Part shown: positions 15,587-23,435 of the stretch, piece after piece | Numbering within the stretch: the stretch's first letter is position 1 | Layout: each line of letters starts with the position of its first letter | Assembly (NCBI GenBank): GCA_938038815.1 | Contig: CALHTF010000013.1 | Coordinates: 1-36,587, forward strand | Length of the DNA: 36,587 nucleotides | Source of the DNA: an uncultured Acidimicrobiales bacterium | GTDB lineage: Bacteria; Actinomycetota; Acidimicrobiia; Acidimicrobiales; SHLQ01 | Direction: 5' to 3' | Made by a program: the position numbers and the translations under genes | The notes under the pieces: model-generated | The model's database searches: none | What the model saw: only the letters and a program-made list of their open reading frames with translations | Told to the model about the DNA's origin: nothing

Positions 15587-15603
15587 CAGGCGAATACCGC
15601 CTG
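15587..15603. other. Short perfect hairpin between plsC-like gene and sufB
   Basis: CAGGCG (15587-15592) and CGCCTG (15598-15603) pair around a 5-nt loop. There is no T tract on either side, so a classical terminator is not supported. It may mark the 3' end of the plsC-like mRNA (minus strand) or be part of the sufB control region. Confidence 0.35.
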
Positions 15604-15624
15604 ATTCGTCACGTTTTGGGCCAC

Positions 15625-16440
15625 CTACAGCGGCAGCGCTACCGGTTGGAGCACATCGGCGGAGCTCTTGGCCTCTTGCACGGGCTCGCCAACGGTTTCG
15701 CCAGCGGGGGTTGACGCCTCTTCGCCCGCCGACTCGCCGCCGACCCGAACCCGAACTGGCTCGGTCTTCTTGTTGGCGTACTCGTTGACGTATTCCTGCC
15801 CGGTGAACTTCTTGATCTCGAACATCACTTCGTCGATCATCTGGCGATACATCATCCGGGTGTCGGTATGGGAGCTGTAATCGGCGGCCGAAATAGGCGC
15901 TCCGAAGTGCACCTCGGCCCGAGCAAAGAGCTTTGGGCGGTTGGCTTCGGGGGGCTGGATTTCGCGCATGCCCCGAAGACCGACCGGGATGATGGGCGCC
16001 CCGGTGCGCAGCGCAAGCCGAGCGGGGCCGGTATGGCCTTTGTGTAGGCGTCCGTCGCGTGACCGGGTGCCTTCGGGGTAGATCCCAAAGAACTCACCAG
16101 CCTCAAGAATTTCGGCCGCCTTGTCCAGGGCAACCTTGGCCGCCTCGCCACCACTACGGTCGATAGGAATCATCCCGAGCAACGGAAACAAATGCTTGGT
16201 TTTCCAGTCGTCGAGGTATTCAGCCTTGCCCACAAAGGTCACCCGACGGTCGATCATGGCGGGCATGAAAAACGAGTCGAGAACCGATGTGTGGTTCGGG
16301 CACAAGATGGCCGGGCCATCGGTGGGTAGGTTTTCGGAGCCATAGGCATCGATATCCCACAGCACGTTGAAGAACGGCTTCATGACGACCTTCACCGCAC
16401 TCTGCAGCCGGCCAATATTCTTCGGAAGTTCCCCCGTCAT
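15625..16440 (-). CDS. 1-acyl-sn-glycerol-3-phosphate acyltransferase (PlsC-like)
   Basis: 271-residue membrane-associated lysophosphatidate acyltransferase-type enzyme that makes phosphatidic acid or a related lipid. The catalytic HX4D motif is His50-TSVL-Asp55 (LCPNHTSVLDSFF). The glycerophosphate-binding motif is YPEGTRSRDGRL (121-132), and block IV is PIIPVGLRG. After the fold ends (about residue 215), a tail of about 50 polar, acidic residues (GGESAGEEASTPAGETVGEP) has no counterpart in the usual family. Start ATG 16440 has TACATT 7 nt upstream. It lies 47 nt after mshC on the same strand. Confidence 0.9.
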   Translation of the reverse strand: MTGELPKNIGRLQSAVKVVMKPFFNVLWDIDAYGSENLPTDGPAILCPNHTSVLDSFFMPAMIDRRVTFVGKAEYLDDWKTKHLFPLLGMIPIDRSGGEAAKVALDKAAEILEAGEFFGIYPEGTRSRDGRLHKGHTGPARLALRTGAPIIPVGLRGMREIQPPEANRPKLFARAEVHFGAPISAADYSSHTDTRMMYRQMIDEVMFEIKKFTGQEYVNEYANKKTEPVRVRVGGESAGEEASTPAGETVGEPVQEAKSSADVLQPVALPL

Positions 16441-16447
16441 AGGCGTC

Positions 16448-16453
16448 AATGTA
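16448..16453 (-). promoter_or_regulatory. Leaderless -10 element for the plsC-like gene
   Basis: TACATT on the minus strand ends 7 nt before ATG 16440, with no Shine-Dalgarno. Confidence 0.5.
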
Positions 16454-16487
16454 GCGTCAGCGGCGACGGCTCCGCCATTACGGGGAT

Positions 16488-17609
16488 TTAGCGGTCTAGT
16501 ACGACGCCGAGCAATTTCGCAGCCTCGGACACGCCTTCGCCCGCCGCGACAGCCTGGTCGATGGCCGCCAACGCCCCTGGCACATCGAGGTCGTCGTCGA
16601 GCGATGCTCGCGCCGCGTCAAGCGCTGCCGAACCCGCACCTGCGGCCCGCCACCGAGCCAATCGGTCCTCGGCATTGGCCATCACCTCGGGTTTCCACTC
16701 CCACGGGGTGCGGTAGTGATGGGCCAACAATCCAAGCCGGATCGCCATCGGGTCATGACTGGCGCGCAGGTCCTTCACAAACACCAAGTTGCCGTCGCTC
16801 TTCGACATCTTTTTGCCATCGAGCAACACCATTGCTTGGTGCAACCAGTGCCGCACAAACACTTCGCCGGTGGTCGCCTCGGATTGGGCCGCCTCGCATT
16901 CGTGGTGCGGGAAGATCAGATCGGTGCCGCCACCGTGAAGGTCGACGGTCGTCCCGAAGGCCCGGAGGGCGAGCACCGAACACTCGACGTGCCACCCGGG
17001 CCGTCCGAGGCCCCAGGCCGACTCCCACGCTGGTTCGCCCACATCCGACGGGCGCCAGAGCACAAAGTCGAGCGGGTTGGACTTGTTTGGGTCGTCGGGG
17101 TCCTCGCCCCGCTGTCGACCCAACTCGAGCATCCGGCCGTGGTCGAGTCGGCTCAGGTGGCCAAACCGACCAGCGGTGCAGTTCACCGAGAAGTACACCG
17201 ATCCGCCTCTGGCGTATGCGCACCCGGTCTCGATCAGTGCGGCGATAAATCCTCGGATATCGGGTATGGCCCCCGAGGCCCGGGGTTCGCTCCATAGCGC
17301 AATGGTTCCGAGAGCATCCATGTCGTCGTCGAACTTTTTGGTTTCGGCATACGCCAGATCGAGGTAGTGCACCCCGCGTTCTCGAGCGGTTCGCAACATG
17401 TCGTCGTCGACGTCGGTGATGTTGCGAACCATGCGGGTTTCGTGGCCGAGATCTCGGAGTCGGCGCTGCAACACGTCGTAGGTGACATAGGTCGCGGCAT
17501 GACCGATGTGGGTCGCGTCGTAGGGGGTAATGCCACACACATACATCGACACGATCGGTCCAGCACGAAACGGCACAACCGCCTGACGGGCGGTATCGAA
17601 CAGACGCAT
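16488..17609 (-). CDS. mshC: Cysteine:glucosaminyl-inositol ligase MshC (mycothiol biosynthesis)
   Basis: 373-residue ligase that joins cysteine to GlcN-inositol using ATP, the third step of mycothiol synthesis. It is a class I aminoacyl-tRNA synthetase fold. The opening MYVCGITPYDATHIGHAATY holds zinc ligand Cys25 and the HIGH motif (34-37). Cys210 (GWHVECSVLA) and His235/236 (IFPHHECEAA) complete the zinc site, and KMSKS is at 267-271. The ITPYDATHIGHAATY form, NLVFV after KMSKS, and the lack of an anticodon-binding C-terminus favour MshC over CysRS. It is somewhat shorter than typical MshC. ATG 17609 is preceded by TACATT at 7 nt. The frame stays open upstream to 18047, but that part looks non-coding. 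Confidence 0.87.
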   Translation of the reverse strand: MRLFDTARQAVVPFRAGPIVSMYVCGITPYDATHIGHAATYVTYDVLQRRLRDLGHETRMVRNITDVDDDMLRTARERGVHYLDLAYAETKKFDDDMDALGTIALWSEPRASGAIPDIRGFIAALIETGCAYARGGSVYFSVNCTAGRFGHLSRLDHGRMLELGRQRGEDPDDPNKSNPLDFVLWRPSDVGEPAWESAWGLGRPGWHVECSVLALRAFGTTVDLHGGGTDLIFPHHECEAAQSEATTGEVFVRHWLHQAMVLLDGKKMSKSDGNLVFVKDLRASHDPMAIRLGLLAHHYRTPWEWKPEVMANAEDRLARWRAAGAGSAALDAARASLDDDLDVPGALAAIDQAVAAGEGVSEAAKLLGVVLDR

Positions 17610-17616
17610 ACCAAGA

Positions 17617-17622
17617 AATGTA
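17617..17622 (-). promoter_or_regulatory. Leaderless -10 element for mshC
   Basis: TACATT on the minus strand ends 7 nt before ATG 17609, identical in hexamer and spacing to the plsC-like gene. Confidence 0.5.
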
Positions 17623-18082
17623 CCGGTGTCGGTCGGTTTCGGCCCTGACGGGCCTAAATCGACGCGAGCACGTGACCGCGCTGAGCCGGTACTCCGGGCA
17701 CAGCGCCGCTTTCGCTCCATCAGCTTGGGCGACGCACGCACTTCGCGACGCGAAGCTGCACGGCTCCGAAGTCGACAGTTCGGGGCCTGAGTTACTGCAC
17801 TCCGTGCAGGCCGTTCCGGAGGCACGGAGCCTCTTGCACGCTCTAGTCCGACTACGGCTGAAGGGTGCGAGCGGATATTCCTCTTCACTCGTACCGAAGA
17901 CGGCACAAAACAAACACGGGGCAAGACGAAGAGACGCCAAGGGTGTGACCCGAGCCGGCAGGAAGTGTCAGAGCCGGGCGAAGTCGACAGAAAGCGGCCA
18001 AAGAGCCCGGAGCTCGCGTAGGGCGAGGGGTACAGGTAGAGGGACATAGCGAAGCGCCGGAGCCGAAGGCGGAGAAAAGCAA
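17623..18082. other. Gene-free region with a series of short perfect hairpins
   Basis: No credible protein is encoded here on either strand. Four short perfect hairpins lie in its left half: GGCCC/GGGCC (17641-17654), CTTCGC/GCGAAG (17741-17755), CTGCAC/GTGCAG (17795-17809) and GAGGC/GCCTC (17819-17833). The segment GGCTCCG (17762-17768) can also pair with CGGAGCC (17826-17832), giving an alternative fold. The right part (about 17890-18080) is purine-rich on the plus strand. It does not match RNase P, tmRNA, SRP or 6S RNA features that I know. It could be an unrecognised structured RNA or decayed sequence. Confidence 0.4.
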
Positions 18083-18088
18083 TAGAGT
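18083..18088 (+). promoter_or_regulatory. Leaderless -10 element for fabI
   Basis: TAGAGT ends 6 nt before ATG 18095, with no Shine-Dalgarno between. Confidence 0.45.
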
Positions 18089-18094
18089 CCAGCT

Positions 18095-18862
18095 ATGGGT
18101 CTTCTTGATGGAAAACGGATTTTGATTACCGGTGTTCTCACCGACAGCTCGTTGGCGTTTGGTACCGCTCAGATGGCACAGCGCGAGGGGGCAGAGGTTG
18201 TGCTTACCGGCGCTGGCCGGGGGTTGCGGTTGACCCAACGAACGGCTCGAAAACTCGACACCGAGCCCGAGGTTCTCGAACTCGATGTGACCGACCCGGC
18301 CCATGTGGTGGCGGTGCGCGATGCCCTGGCCGAAAAGTGGGGATCGGTCGACGGTGTGCTTCACGCGATCGGTTTTGCGCCTGAGGTGTGCCTGGGCGAT
18401 GACTTCATGGAAGCGACCTGGGACGACGTTTCAACGGCGCTGCACATCTCGACCTTTAGCTACAAGACGATCGCCGAGATCGCCGTTCCGTTGATGCCCA
18501 ATGGCGGGTCGGTAGTGGGCCTGGACTTCGATGCCACCGTCGCCTGGCCGACCTACAACTGGATGGGGGTCGCCAAGGCAGGCCTCGAGTCGGCCAACCG
18601 CTACCTGGCTCGTCAACACGGCCCGGCCGGGATCCGCTTCAACCTGGTTGCTGCGGGACCGATCCGCACAACGGCGGCGAAGTCGATCCCCGGGTTTAAC
18701 GATTTTCAGGATGTCTGGGAGTCAAAGGCGCCGCTCGGCTGGGACGCCAAGGACCCCACCGCGGTTTCGAAGGCCTCCATTGCGATGCTGAGCGACTGGT
18801 TCCCGCAGACTACGGGATCGATGATCCACGTCGATGGCGGCTACCACGCGATCGGGGCCTAG
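18095..18862 (+). CDS. fabI: Enoyl-[acyl-carrier-protein] reductase (FabI/InhA type)
   Basis: 255-residue NADH-dependent enoyl-ACP reductase for the last step of the fatty-acid elongation cycle. The short-chain dehydrogenase fold opens GKRILITGVLTDSSLAFG, the cofactor loop of the FabI/InhA group. Catalytic Tyr154 and Lys161 (YNWMGVAK) match InhA Tyr158/Lys165, and the conserved Phe of LDFDATVAWP lies 9 residues before the Tyr. The C-terminus (TGSMIHVDGGYHAIGA) is typical. The InhA-like length supports an actinobacterial origin. The next gene, an RmlD-like reductase, starts 6 nt after the stop and is probably co-transcribed. Confidence 0.93.
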   Translation: MGLLDGKRILITGVLTDSSLAFGTAQMAQREGAEVVLTGAGRGLRLTQRTARKLDTEPEVLELDVTDPAHVVAVRDALAEKWGSVDGVLHAIGFAPEVCLGDDFMEATWDDVSTALHISTFSYKTIAEIAVPLMPNGGSVVGLDFDATVAWPTYNWMGVAKAGLESANRYLARQHGPAGIRFNLVAAGPIRTTAAKSIPGFNDFQDVWESKAPLGWDAKDPTAVSKASIAMLSDWFPQTTGSMIHVDGGYHAIGA

Positions 18863-18868
18863 GCCCCG

Positions 18869-19705
18869 GTGCGTTGGCTGATCGTCGGCGGTACGGGTTT
18901 GCTCGGCGACGCCCTCCTACGGGCGCTGGAGGCCGACCCGTTGGCCGAGGTGTCGGCTACCTGGAACACGAGTCGCCCCGAACGCGATGGCCCTCGGTGG
19001 CATCAACTCGATGTCGCCGACGATGCTGCAGTCGGTGAACTGGTCGGCCGTGCAGCACCCGACGTGGTGATCAACGCCGCGTACGCCAAGGGCGGACCAG
19101 CCTTGGAACCGGTAACCGGTCGAGCCCCGGGGGTTCTTGCCCGCCGGGCCGCCGAAACTCAGGCTCGGTTTATTCACGTTTCGAGCGATGCGATCTTCGA
19201 CGGCCCACCCGGGTACCGACACACCGAGGCCGACCCGCCGAATCCGTGCACTCCCTATGGCCAGGCCAAGGCGTCGAGCGAACCGCCGGTGGCCGAAGCG
19301 AACGGGATCATCGTGCGGTCATCGTTGTTGTACGGCGGCGATCGGCCCCAGCCGCAGCGCACCCTTGTGATGTCGGCGGCCGCTGGTGAAGACATCACGT
19401 TCTTCACCGATGAGGTGCGTTGCCCTGCTCATGTCGACGACGCGGCGGCCGCAATCATCGAGGTGGCAGTGCTCACCACTCCCCCGCCCGTGCTGCACAT
19501 CGGGGGCGCCGACATGGTCGACCGGCTAACCTTTGCCCGACTGCTCGCTCGGTCGATGGGCATCGACCCGTCGGGCTTTGCGGGAGCGCCGACACCGGAG
19601 GGCATCGTGCGCCCCAAGCACAGCGCGATGTCGAACACCCTGGCGAGCCAGACCCTCCGCACGCCAATCCCCGGGGTGCATGCCCGTCTAGGGACCGTCG
19701 CCTAA
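18869..19705 (+). CDS. NAD(P)-dependent sugar reductase/epimerase (RmlD-like)
   Basis: 278-residue extended SDR protein. The cofactor motif is GGTGLLG (7-13). The active-site Ser105/106 lie in HVSSDAIFDG and the catalytic pair Tyr130/Lys134 in CTPYGQAK. The order and the DAIFDG segment fit dTDP-4-dehydrorhamnose reductase (RmlD) better than a generic epimerase. However, no other rml genes are nearby, so the sugar substrate is unknown. Start is GTG 18869. It is the second gene after fabI and ends just before a strong bidirectional terminator. Confidence 0.82.
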   Translation: MRWLIVGGTGLLGDALLRALEADPLAEVSATWNTSRPERDGPRWHQLDVADDAAVGELVGRAAPDVVINAAYAKGGPALEPVTGRAPGVLARRAAETQARFIHVSSDAIFDGPPGYRHTEADPPNPCTPYGQAKASSEPPVAEANGIIVRSSLLYGGDRPQPQRTLVMSAAAGEDITFFTDEVRCPAHVDDAAAAIIEVAVLTTPPPVLHIGGADMVDRLTFARLLARSMGIDPSGFAGAPTPEGIVRPKHSAMSNTLASQTLRTPIPGVHARLGTVA

Positions 19706-19706
19706 A

Positions 19707-19760
19707 AACGCACGAACCCGGTGCGCCGGGTTTCCACCAGCGCACCGGGTTCGGAGCGTT
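19707..19760. terminator. Strong bidirectional terminator between convergent genes
   Basis: A perfect 14-bp stem joins 19713-19726 and 19740-19753 around a 13-nt loop. It is extended by an outer 5-bp stem (AACGC at 19707-19711, GCGTT at 19756-19760). A second, shorter hairpin (AACCCGG 19715-19721 with CCGGGTT 19726-19732) competes for the left arm. It separates the RmlD-like gene (plus) from the OmpA-family gene (minus), so it can end both transcripts. T tracts are short on both sides. Confidence 0.85.
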
Positions 19761-19775
19761 CAATTCGCCGGAGCG

Positions 19776-20867
19776 TTACTGCAAACGGAACTCGATACGG
19801 CGGTTCTGCTGGCGACCCTCTTCGGTGCTGTTGTCACCGATCGGGGTGGTTTCACCAAAGCCGATGGCGCTCATGCGTGAGGCATCGACCCCGGCGCCGA
19901 CCAAATAGTCGAGCACGGCTTGTGCCCGGTCTTGGCTGAGCACCTGGTTGAATCCATCGTCGCCTTGATCGTCGGTGTGGCCTTCGATGTTCACCGCTGC
20001 TTCCTCGTTGGCGAGCAGCAACTCGGCTGCCCGATCGAGGGTGGCGGTGCTCTCGGCCCGAATGTTGGCGCTACCCGAGTCGAACTGGATCGGCTCGAGC
20101 AGGAACAGGGCGTTCAGGTCGGCGACCAGAGCGTCGGTGCTGACTTCGACCTCGTTGTTTACGCCGAACGGGGCGATGCCCTCGAATGCCGCACCGGCCG
20201 CGTCGGCGGCGGCTGCGGTGCCGACCGCACCCACGACCCGGATGGTGCCGCCGTCGTTGGTGTAGCCTTCGACGACCTCAAGGTTGTTGGTTACGACATC
20301 GCCATAAGCGCTGATGGCTGCTGCTTCGATCTCGCCCGAGGTTGCTTCGTCGGGAACTTGACCGTCGAGGGTCACGCCAGCTTCGCCTAACGCCACGGTG
20401 ACGGCGCTCGGGGTCAGCGCCTCGGCTTCGGTGCGGAAGGTTCCGCTGTCGGTCAGTTCGTGACCGTCGGAGTCGGTGAGGGTGAGGTCCCAGTCGTAGT
20501 CGGTGTCGGGGGTCAGGCCCGACAGGTCGAGCTCGAAGTCGGTGCCGGGACCGCCTTCTTCGGTTCCGCCGGTGCCGTCGGCTGCGCTGTAGTTAAAGAC
20601 GTAGCTCGAGTCGACGTTGGTTCCGAAACCAACGGTTGCAGCGGTGGTCGCTGCGGCAGCCGACACGTTGCTGCTCCAGTCGAGGGCCGGAGCTGCTTCG
20701 ACCTCGGGTTCGGGTTCGGCGACCTCTTCTACCGGTGCGGGGGTAGCGCTGATCTTGTCGAGCGCTGAATCGCCGCTCAGGAACACCAGGATCACGACAC
20801 CAATCACCGCGGCGAGCACACCGAGCACTAGCAGGATTGGTTCGTTATCTTCGTCTTCGTCGAACAT
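19776..20867 (-). CDS. OmpA-family protein with N-terminal membrane anchor
   Basis: 363 residues from ATG 20867, which has AAGGAG 7 nt upstream. A short acidic N-terminus (FDEDEDNEP) is followed by one transmembrane helix (about 10-30, ILLVLGVLAAVIGVVILVFL). An acidic Pro/Glu/Ala linker and a beta-rich segment resembling fibronectin type III follow (about 75-155, GLTPDTDYDWDLTLTDSDG). A BON-like repeat region comes next (about 165-245). The OmpA C-terminal peptidoglycan-binding domain is at about 255-363 (FDSGSANIRAESTATLDRAA, NIEGHTDDQGDD, GFGETTPIGDN, RIEFRLQ). It would tether the cell membrane to peptidoglycan. Related ArfA-type proteins are known in mycobacteria. Confidence 0.88.
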   Translation of the reverse strand: MFDEDEDNEPILLVLGVLAAVIGVVILVFLSGDSALDKISATPAPVEEVAEPEPEVEAAPALDWSSNVSAAAATTAATVGFGTNVDSSYVFNYSAADGTGGTEEGGPGTDFELDLSGLTPDTDYDWDLTLTDSDGHELTDSGTFRTEAEALTPSAVTVALGEAGVTLDGQVPDEATSGEIEAAAISAYGDVVTNNLEVVEGYTNDGGTIRVVGAVGTAAAADAAGAAFEGIAPFGVNNEVEVSTDALVADLNALFLLEPIQFDSGSANIRAESTATLDRAAELLLANEEAAVNIEGHTDDQGDDGFNQVLSQDRAQAVLDYLVGAGVDASRMSAIGFGETTPIGDNSTEEGRQQNRRIEFRLQ

Positions 20868-20991
20868 GTGGGGGCTCCTTGTGAGCATACGAATGGCCGC
20901 CAGAAGGGCCAGTGAACAGAGATGAAACCTAGTCGGTGCCCGACCACCGGTGCGTCATCCTGCTTTTCGGGTATGTCGGGCCGAAGTTGAG

Positions 20992-22257
20992 CTAGCAGGC
21001 TGCAGCGACGGTTGGGTACGGGTTAACCGCGCCGCCGTATCCGCCGGGGTGGATCTCAAAGTGCAGGTGAGGGGTCGTGGCGTTGCCGGTTTCGCCTACG
21101 TAGCCAATCACCACACCAGCTTCGACCTGTCCGCTCGCGCCGTACGCCGAGAGGTGGGTGCCGTAGTAGTAGTTACCGTCGTCGCCGTTGAGATGGAACG
21201 ACTCGCCACCGATGCTGTTCCCTCGGTGCTCGACAAAGCCACTCACCGGAGCGACGACCGGCGTGCCTTCAGGCGACATCATGTCGACGCCTTTGTGGGT
21301 GCGACCTCCCGACCGAGGGGCGCCCCAGGTGTCGGAGAAACTTACCGGACCTTGCACCGGGCAGATCCACGAACCCGAGGCAATAGGTGCCCGGTCGGGT
21401 TCGGGCTCTGGGTCGGGCTCCGGATCGGGGTCGGGGGTCTCGTCGTCGCCACTGTCGCCATTGTCGCCACTGTCGCCACTGTCGTCACTGTCGCCGGAGT
21501 CGCCGGAGTCGTCACCGCTGTCGCTGGAATCATCGTCGTCGTCATCGGCTGGCGGATTCGCGGCATCTTCCTTCTTTTTCTTCTCGGCATCGGCCCTGGC
21601 CTTTGCCTCGGCCTCTTCTTGGGCCTTCTTTCGGCGGGCTTCGGCCTCGGCCGCCTTACGGGCCCGTTCGCGTTCCTCGAGCTCGGCGAGCAGTCGTTCG
21701 AGGTCGGCGAGTTCGGTTCCCATTGACTCGAGGTCGACATACAGGCTGTCTTGCAGGGTCTCGATGTTCGACAACAACAGCGCCTGGTTCTCCGCCTCGA
21801 TATCGAGCAAACCCTGCGCGTCGTTGAGGTCGGCACGTTCTTGGCGGAAGTCGTCGACGACGTCGGCGTTCTGGCGGCCGGCAAAGACCGACAGCGTTTG
21901 GGTCAGTGCCGCCTGGTTGAGGTCCGACGCCGTCAGGGTCGAAACCGAGTCGAATTCGCCGGTGTAGCGCTGAACCGCAAAGTCTCGAACCTGGACTCGC
22001 AGCTCGGCAAGGCGTTCCTCGCTGGCGGCAACCCGTTGGGACAACCGTTCGAGTTGCGTTTCGGTCAACGCAAGGTCGGTCTCGGCCTGGTGAAACTCTT
22101 CGGTGGCCTTGGTGGCTCGCTCTCGCAACGCCGCAATCCGAGCATTTACTTCAGTGATTTCATCGCGCAGCGCTTCGATTTCGCCGCCCTGAGCGGTGGC
22201 CGGAAGCGCGACAGACCACAGCCCAAGCACAATGAGAACGACCAACAACCGCTTCAC
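20992..22257 (-). CDS. Secreted coiled-coil M23 peptidase (EnvC/NlpD-like)
   Basis: 421-residue envelope protein from GTG 22257. A signal peptide ([21 protein letters not shown]) is followed by two long coiled-coil stretches (about 25-120 and 150-235, ending in Glu/Ala/Arg/Lys helix). A low-complexity acidic Asp/Ser/Gly linker and a DPEPDPEP spacer come next. The C-terminal M23 domain has the zinc motifs HKGVDM (HxxxD) and HLHFEIHP (HxH). All metal ligands appear present, so it may be an active endopeptidase or an amidase activator in septum splitting. TAACTT at 7 nt before the GTG indicates leaderless expression. Confidence 0.9.
   Translation of the reverse strand: MKRLLVVLIVLGLWSVALPATAQGGEIEALRDEITEVNARIAALRERATKATEEFHQAETDLALTETQLERLSQRVAASEERLAELRVQVRDFAVQRYTGEFDSVSTLTASDLNQAALTQTLSVFAGRQNADVVDDFRQERADLNDAQGLLDIEAENQALLLSNIETLQDSLYVDLESMGTELADLERLLAELEERERARKAAEAEARRKKAQEEAEAKARADAEKKKKEDAANPPADDDDDDSSDSGDDSGDSGDSDDSGDSGDNGDSGDDETPDPDPEPDPEPEPDRAPIASGSWICPVQGPVSFSDTWGAPRSGGRTHKGVDMMSPEGTPVVAPVSGFVEHRGNSIGGESFHLNGDDGNYYYGTHLSAYGASGQVEAGVVIGYVGETGNATTPHLHFEIHPGGYGGAVNPYPTVAAAC
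21444..21545. repeat. Short tandem repeat encoding an Asp/Ser/Gly linker
   Basis: Imperfect 9-base units of the type GTCGCCACT repeat through this stretch inside the M23 peptidase gene. On the coding strand they give Asp-Ser-Gly-Asp units, followed by a run of Asp. A length-variable linker is likely. Confidence 0.7.
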
Positions 22258-22264
22258 AAGGGCG

Positions 22265-22270
22265 AAGTTA
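22265..22270 (-). promoter_or_regulatory. Leaderless -10 element for the M23 peptidase
   Basis: TAACTT on the minus strand ends 7 nt before GTG 22257. No Shine-Dalgarno. Confidence 0.45.
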
Positions 22271-22328
22271 GTCGCTCATTTTGCTTTGTTGCAGTTGGGT
22301 GACGAAATTTCGACCGCTGCTCGGGGCC

Positions 22329-23435
22329 TTACACCGGCTCGGCAACGTCGGTCTCGTCTTCGATCTCGCCAACCAACTCTTCGAGAATGTCTTCAAGGGT
22401 CACGATTCCCAGGGTTGACCCTTTCGGGCCTCGAACAACACCGAAATGGCGGCGGTCGCTTCGCATGCGAACCATCACCTCGTCGAGCGGGCGGCCGTGC
22501 GCCACATACATAACGTTGCGAACCAGCTCGAGCGGCAAGACCTCATCGAGCGATTCCGGGGGCAACAACAACAGATCCTTGGCGTGCACAACCCCGATCG
22601 ATTCATCGATCGTTGCCCCTACCACCAACAGTCGAGAGTGGCCGGACTCGACGACGACCTGTTCGATCTCGGCGACGGTCATCGTCCGTTTGACCGAAAC
22701 CACCTTCGACCTTGGAACCATCACGGCCGAGACATGCCGTTCGCCAAAATCGAGCGCGCCGCTGAGCAGCGTGTGCTCGAACTCTTCAAGCTGTCCCTCT
22801 AGGTGCGAGGCGTCGACCAACTTTCCGAACTCCTCGGCGGTATGAACCGTGGCGATCTCGTCGGTGAGTTCGAAGCCGAGCGCCCGAACCGCCACATTCG
22901 AAATGACATTCACAAACCAAATGACCGGCATGAACAACCACATGTAGACCCGGTTGATCGGCGCGAGCCACAACAGCGCCCTCTCGGGCTCGACCAGCGC
23001 CAGGTTCTTCGGCACCATCTCGCCTAGGACCATGTGGTTGAACACGACGAACGTAAGCGCGATGGCAAAGGCGATGGTGTGGATTATTCCCGAGGGCAAC
23101 GACACGTAGTTCCCAAGGAACCGCTCGACATACTGCGCGACCACCGGTTCACCCACGATGCCGAGCACCAGCGCCACCAGCGTGATCCCGAGCTGGGCGC
23201 CCGCCAATTGGGTCTGTAGGTCGCCGAGCTGTTCGAGGGCAGTCGCTGCCCGTTTGTTCCCGACCTCAACCATCGACTCGAGCTTCACCCGGCGACTACC
23301 CACGAGCGCGAACTCCACCGCAACAAAAAAGGCGTTGAACACGATCAGCACCGCGCTTACTAGCAGCCACCAGCCCGACAGTGCGTGGGCCGACTCACCC
23401 GCTTCGACAGCCCAGATCATCACCGAGTGGCTCAT
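22329..23435 (-). CDS. CNNM/CorC-type membrane protein, short form
   Basis: 368-residue DUF21/CNNM membrane protein with a CBS pair. About four hydrophobic segments lie in the first 160 residues (LLVSAVLIVFNAFFVAVEFALVGSRR opens the domain). Two CBS domains follow (FGERHVSAVMVPRSKVVSV and LVRNVMYVAHGRPLDEVMVRM). The protein ends right after the second CBS (TLEDILEELVGEIEDE), so the C-terminal CorC_HlyC transporter-associated domain of the neighbouring paralogue is missing. Known relatives include Mg2+ efflux or Mg2+/Co2+ resistance proteins. Its ATG (23435) overlaps the stop of the longer paralogue by 4 nt, so the two are translationally coupled and may form a heteromer. Confidence 0.87.
   Translation of the reverse strand: MSHSVMIWAVEAGESAHALSGWWLLVSAVLIVFNAFFVAVEFALVGSRRVKLESMVEVGNKRAATALEQLGDLQTQLAGAQLGITLVALVLGIVGEPVVAQYVERFLGNYVSLPSGIIHTIAFAIALTFVVFNHMVLGEMVPKNLALVEPERALLWLAPINRVYMWLFMPVIWFVNVISNVAVRALGFELTDEIATVHTAEEFGKLVDASHLEGQLEEFEHTLLSGALDFGERHVSAVMVPRSKVVSVKRTMTVAEIEQVVVESGHSRLLVVGATIDESIGVVHAKDLLLLPPESLDEVLPLELVRNVMYVAHGRPLDEVMVRMRSDRRHFGVVRGPKGSTLGIVTLEDILEELVGEIEDETDVAEPV

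Noticed and set aside
16753-18047. Very long open frames on the minus strand over mshC and upstream of it
   Set aside because: One is an out-of-frame shadow of mshC. The other is mshC's own frame open to 18047, but the extra 146 codons are Arg/Ser-rich, unlike MshC, and lie upstream of a well-placed -10 for ATG 17609.
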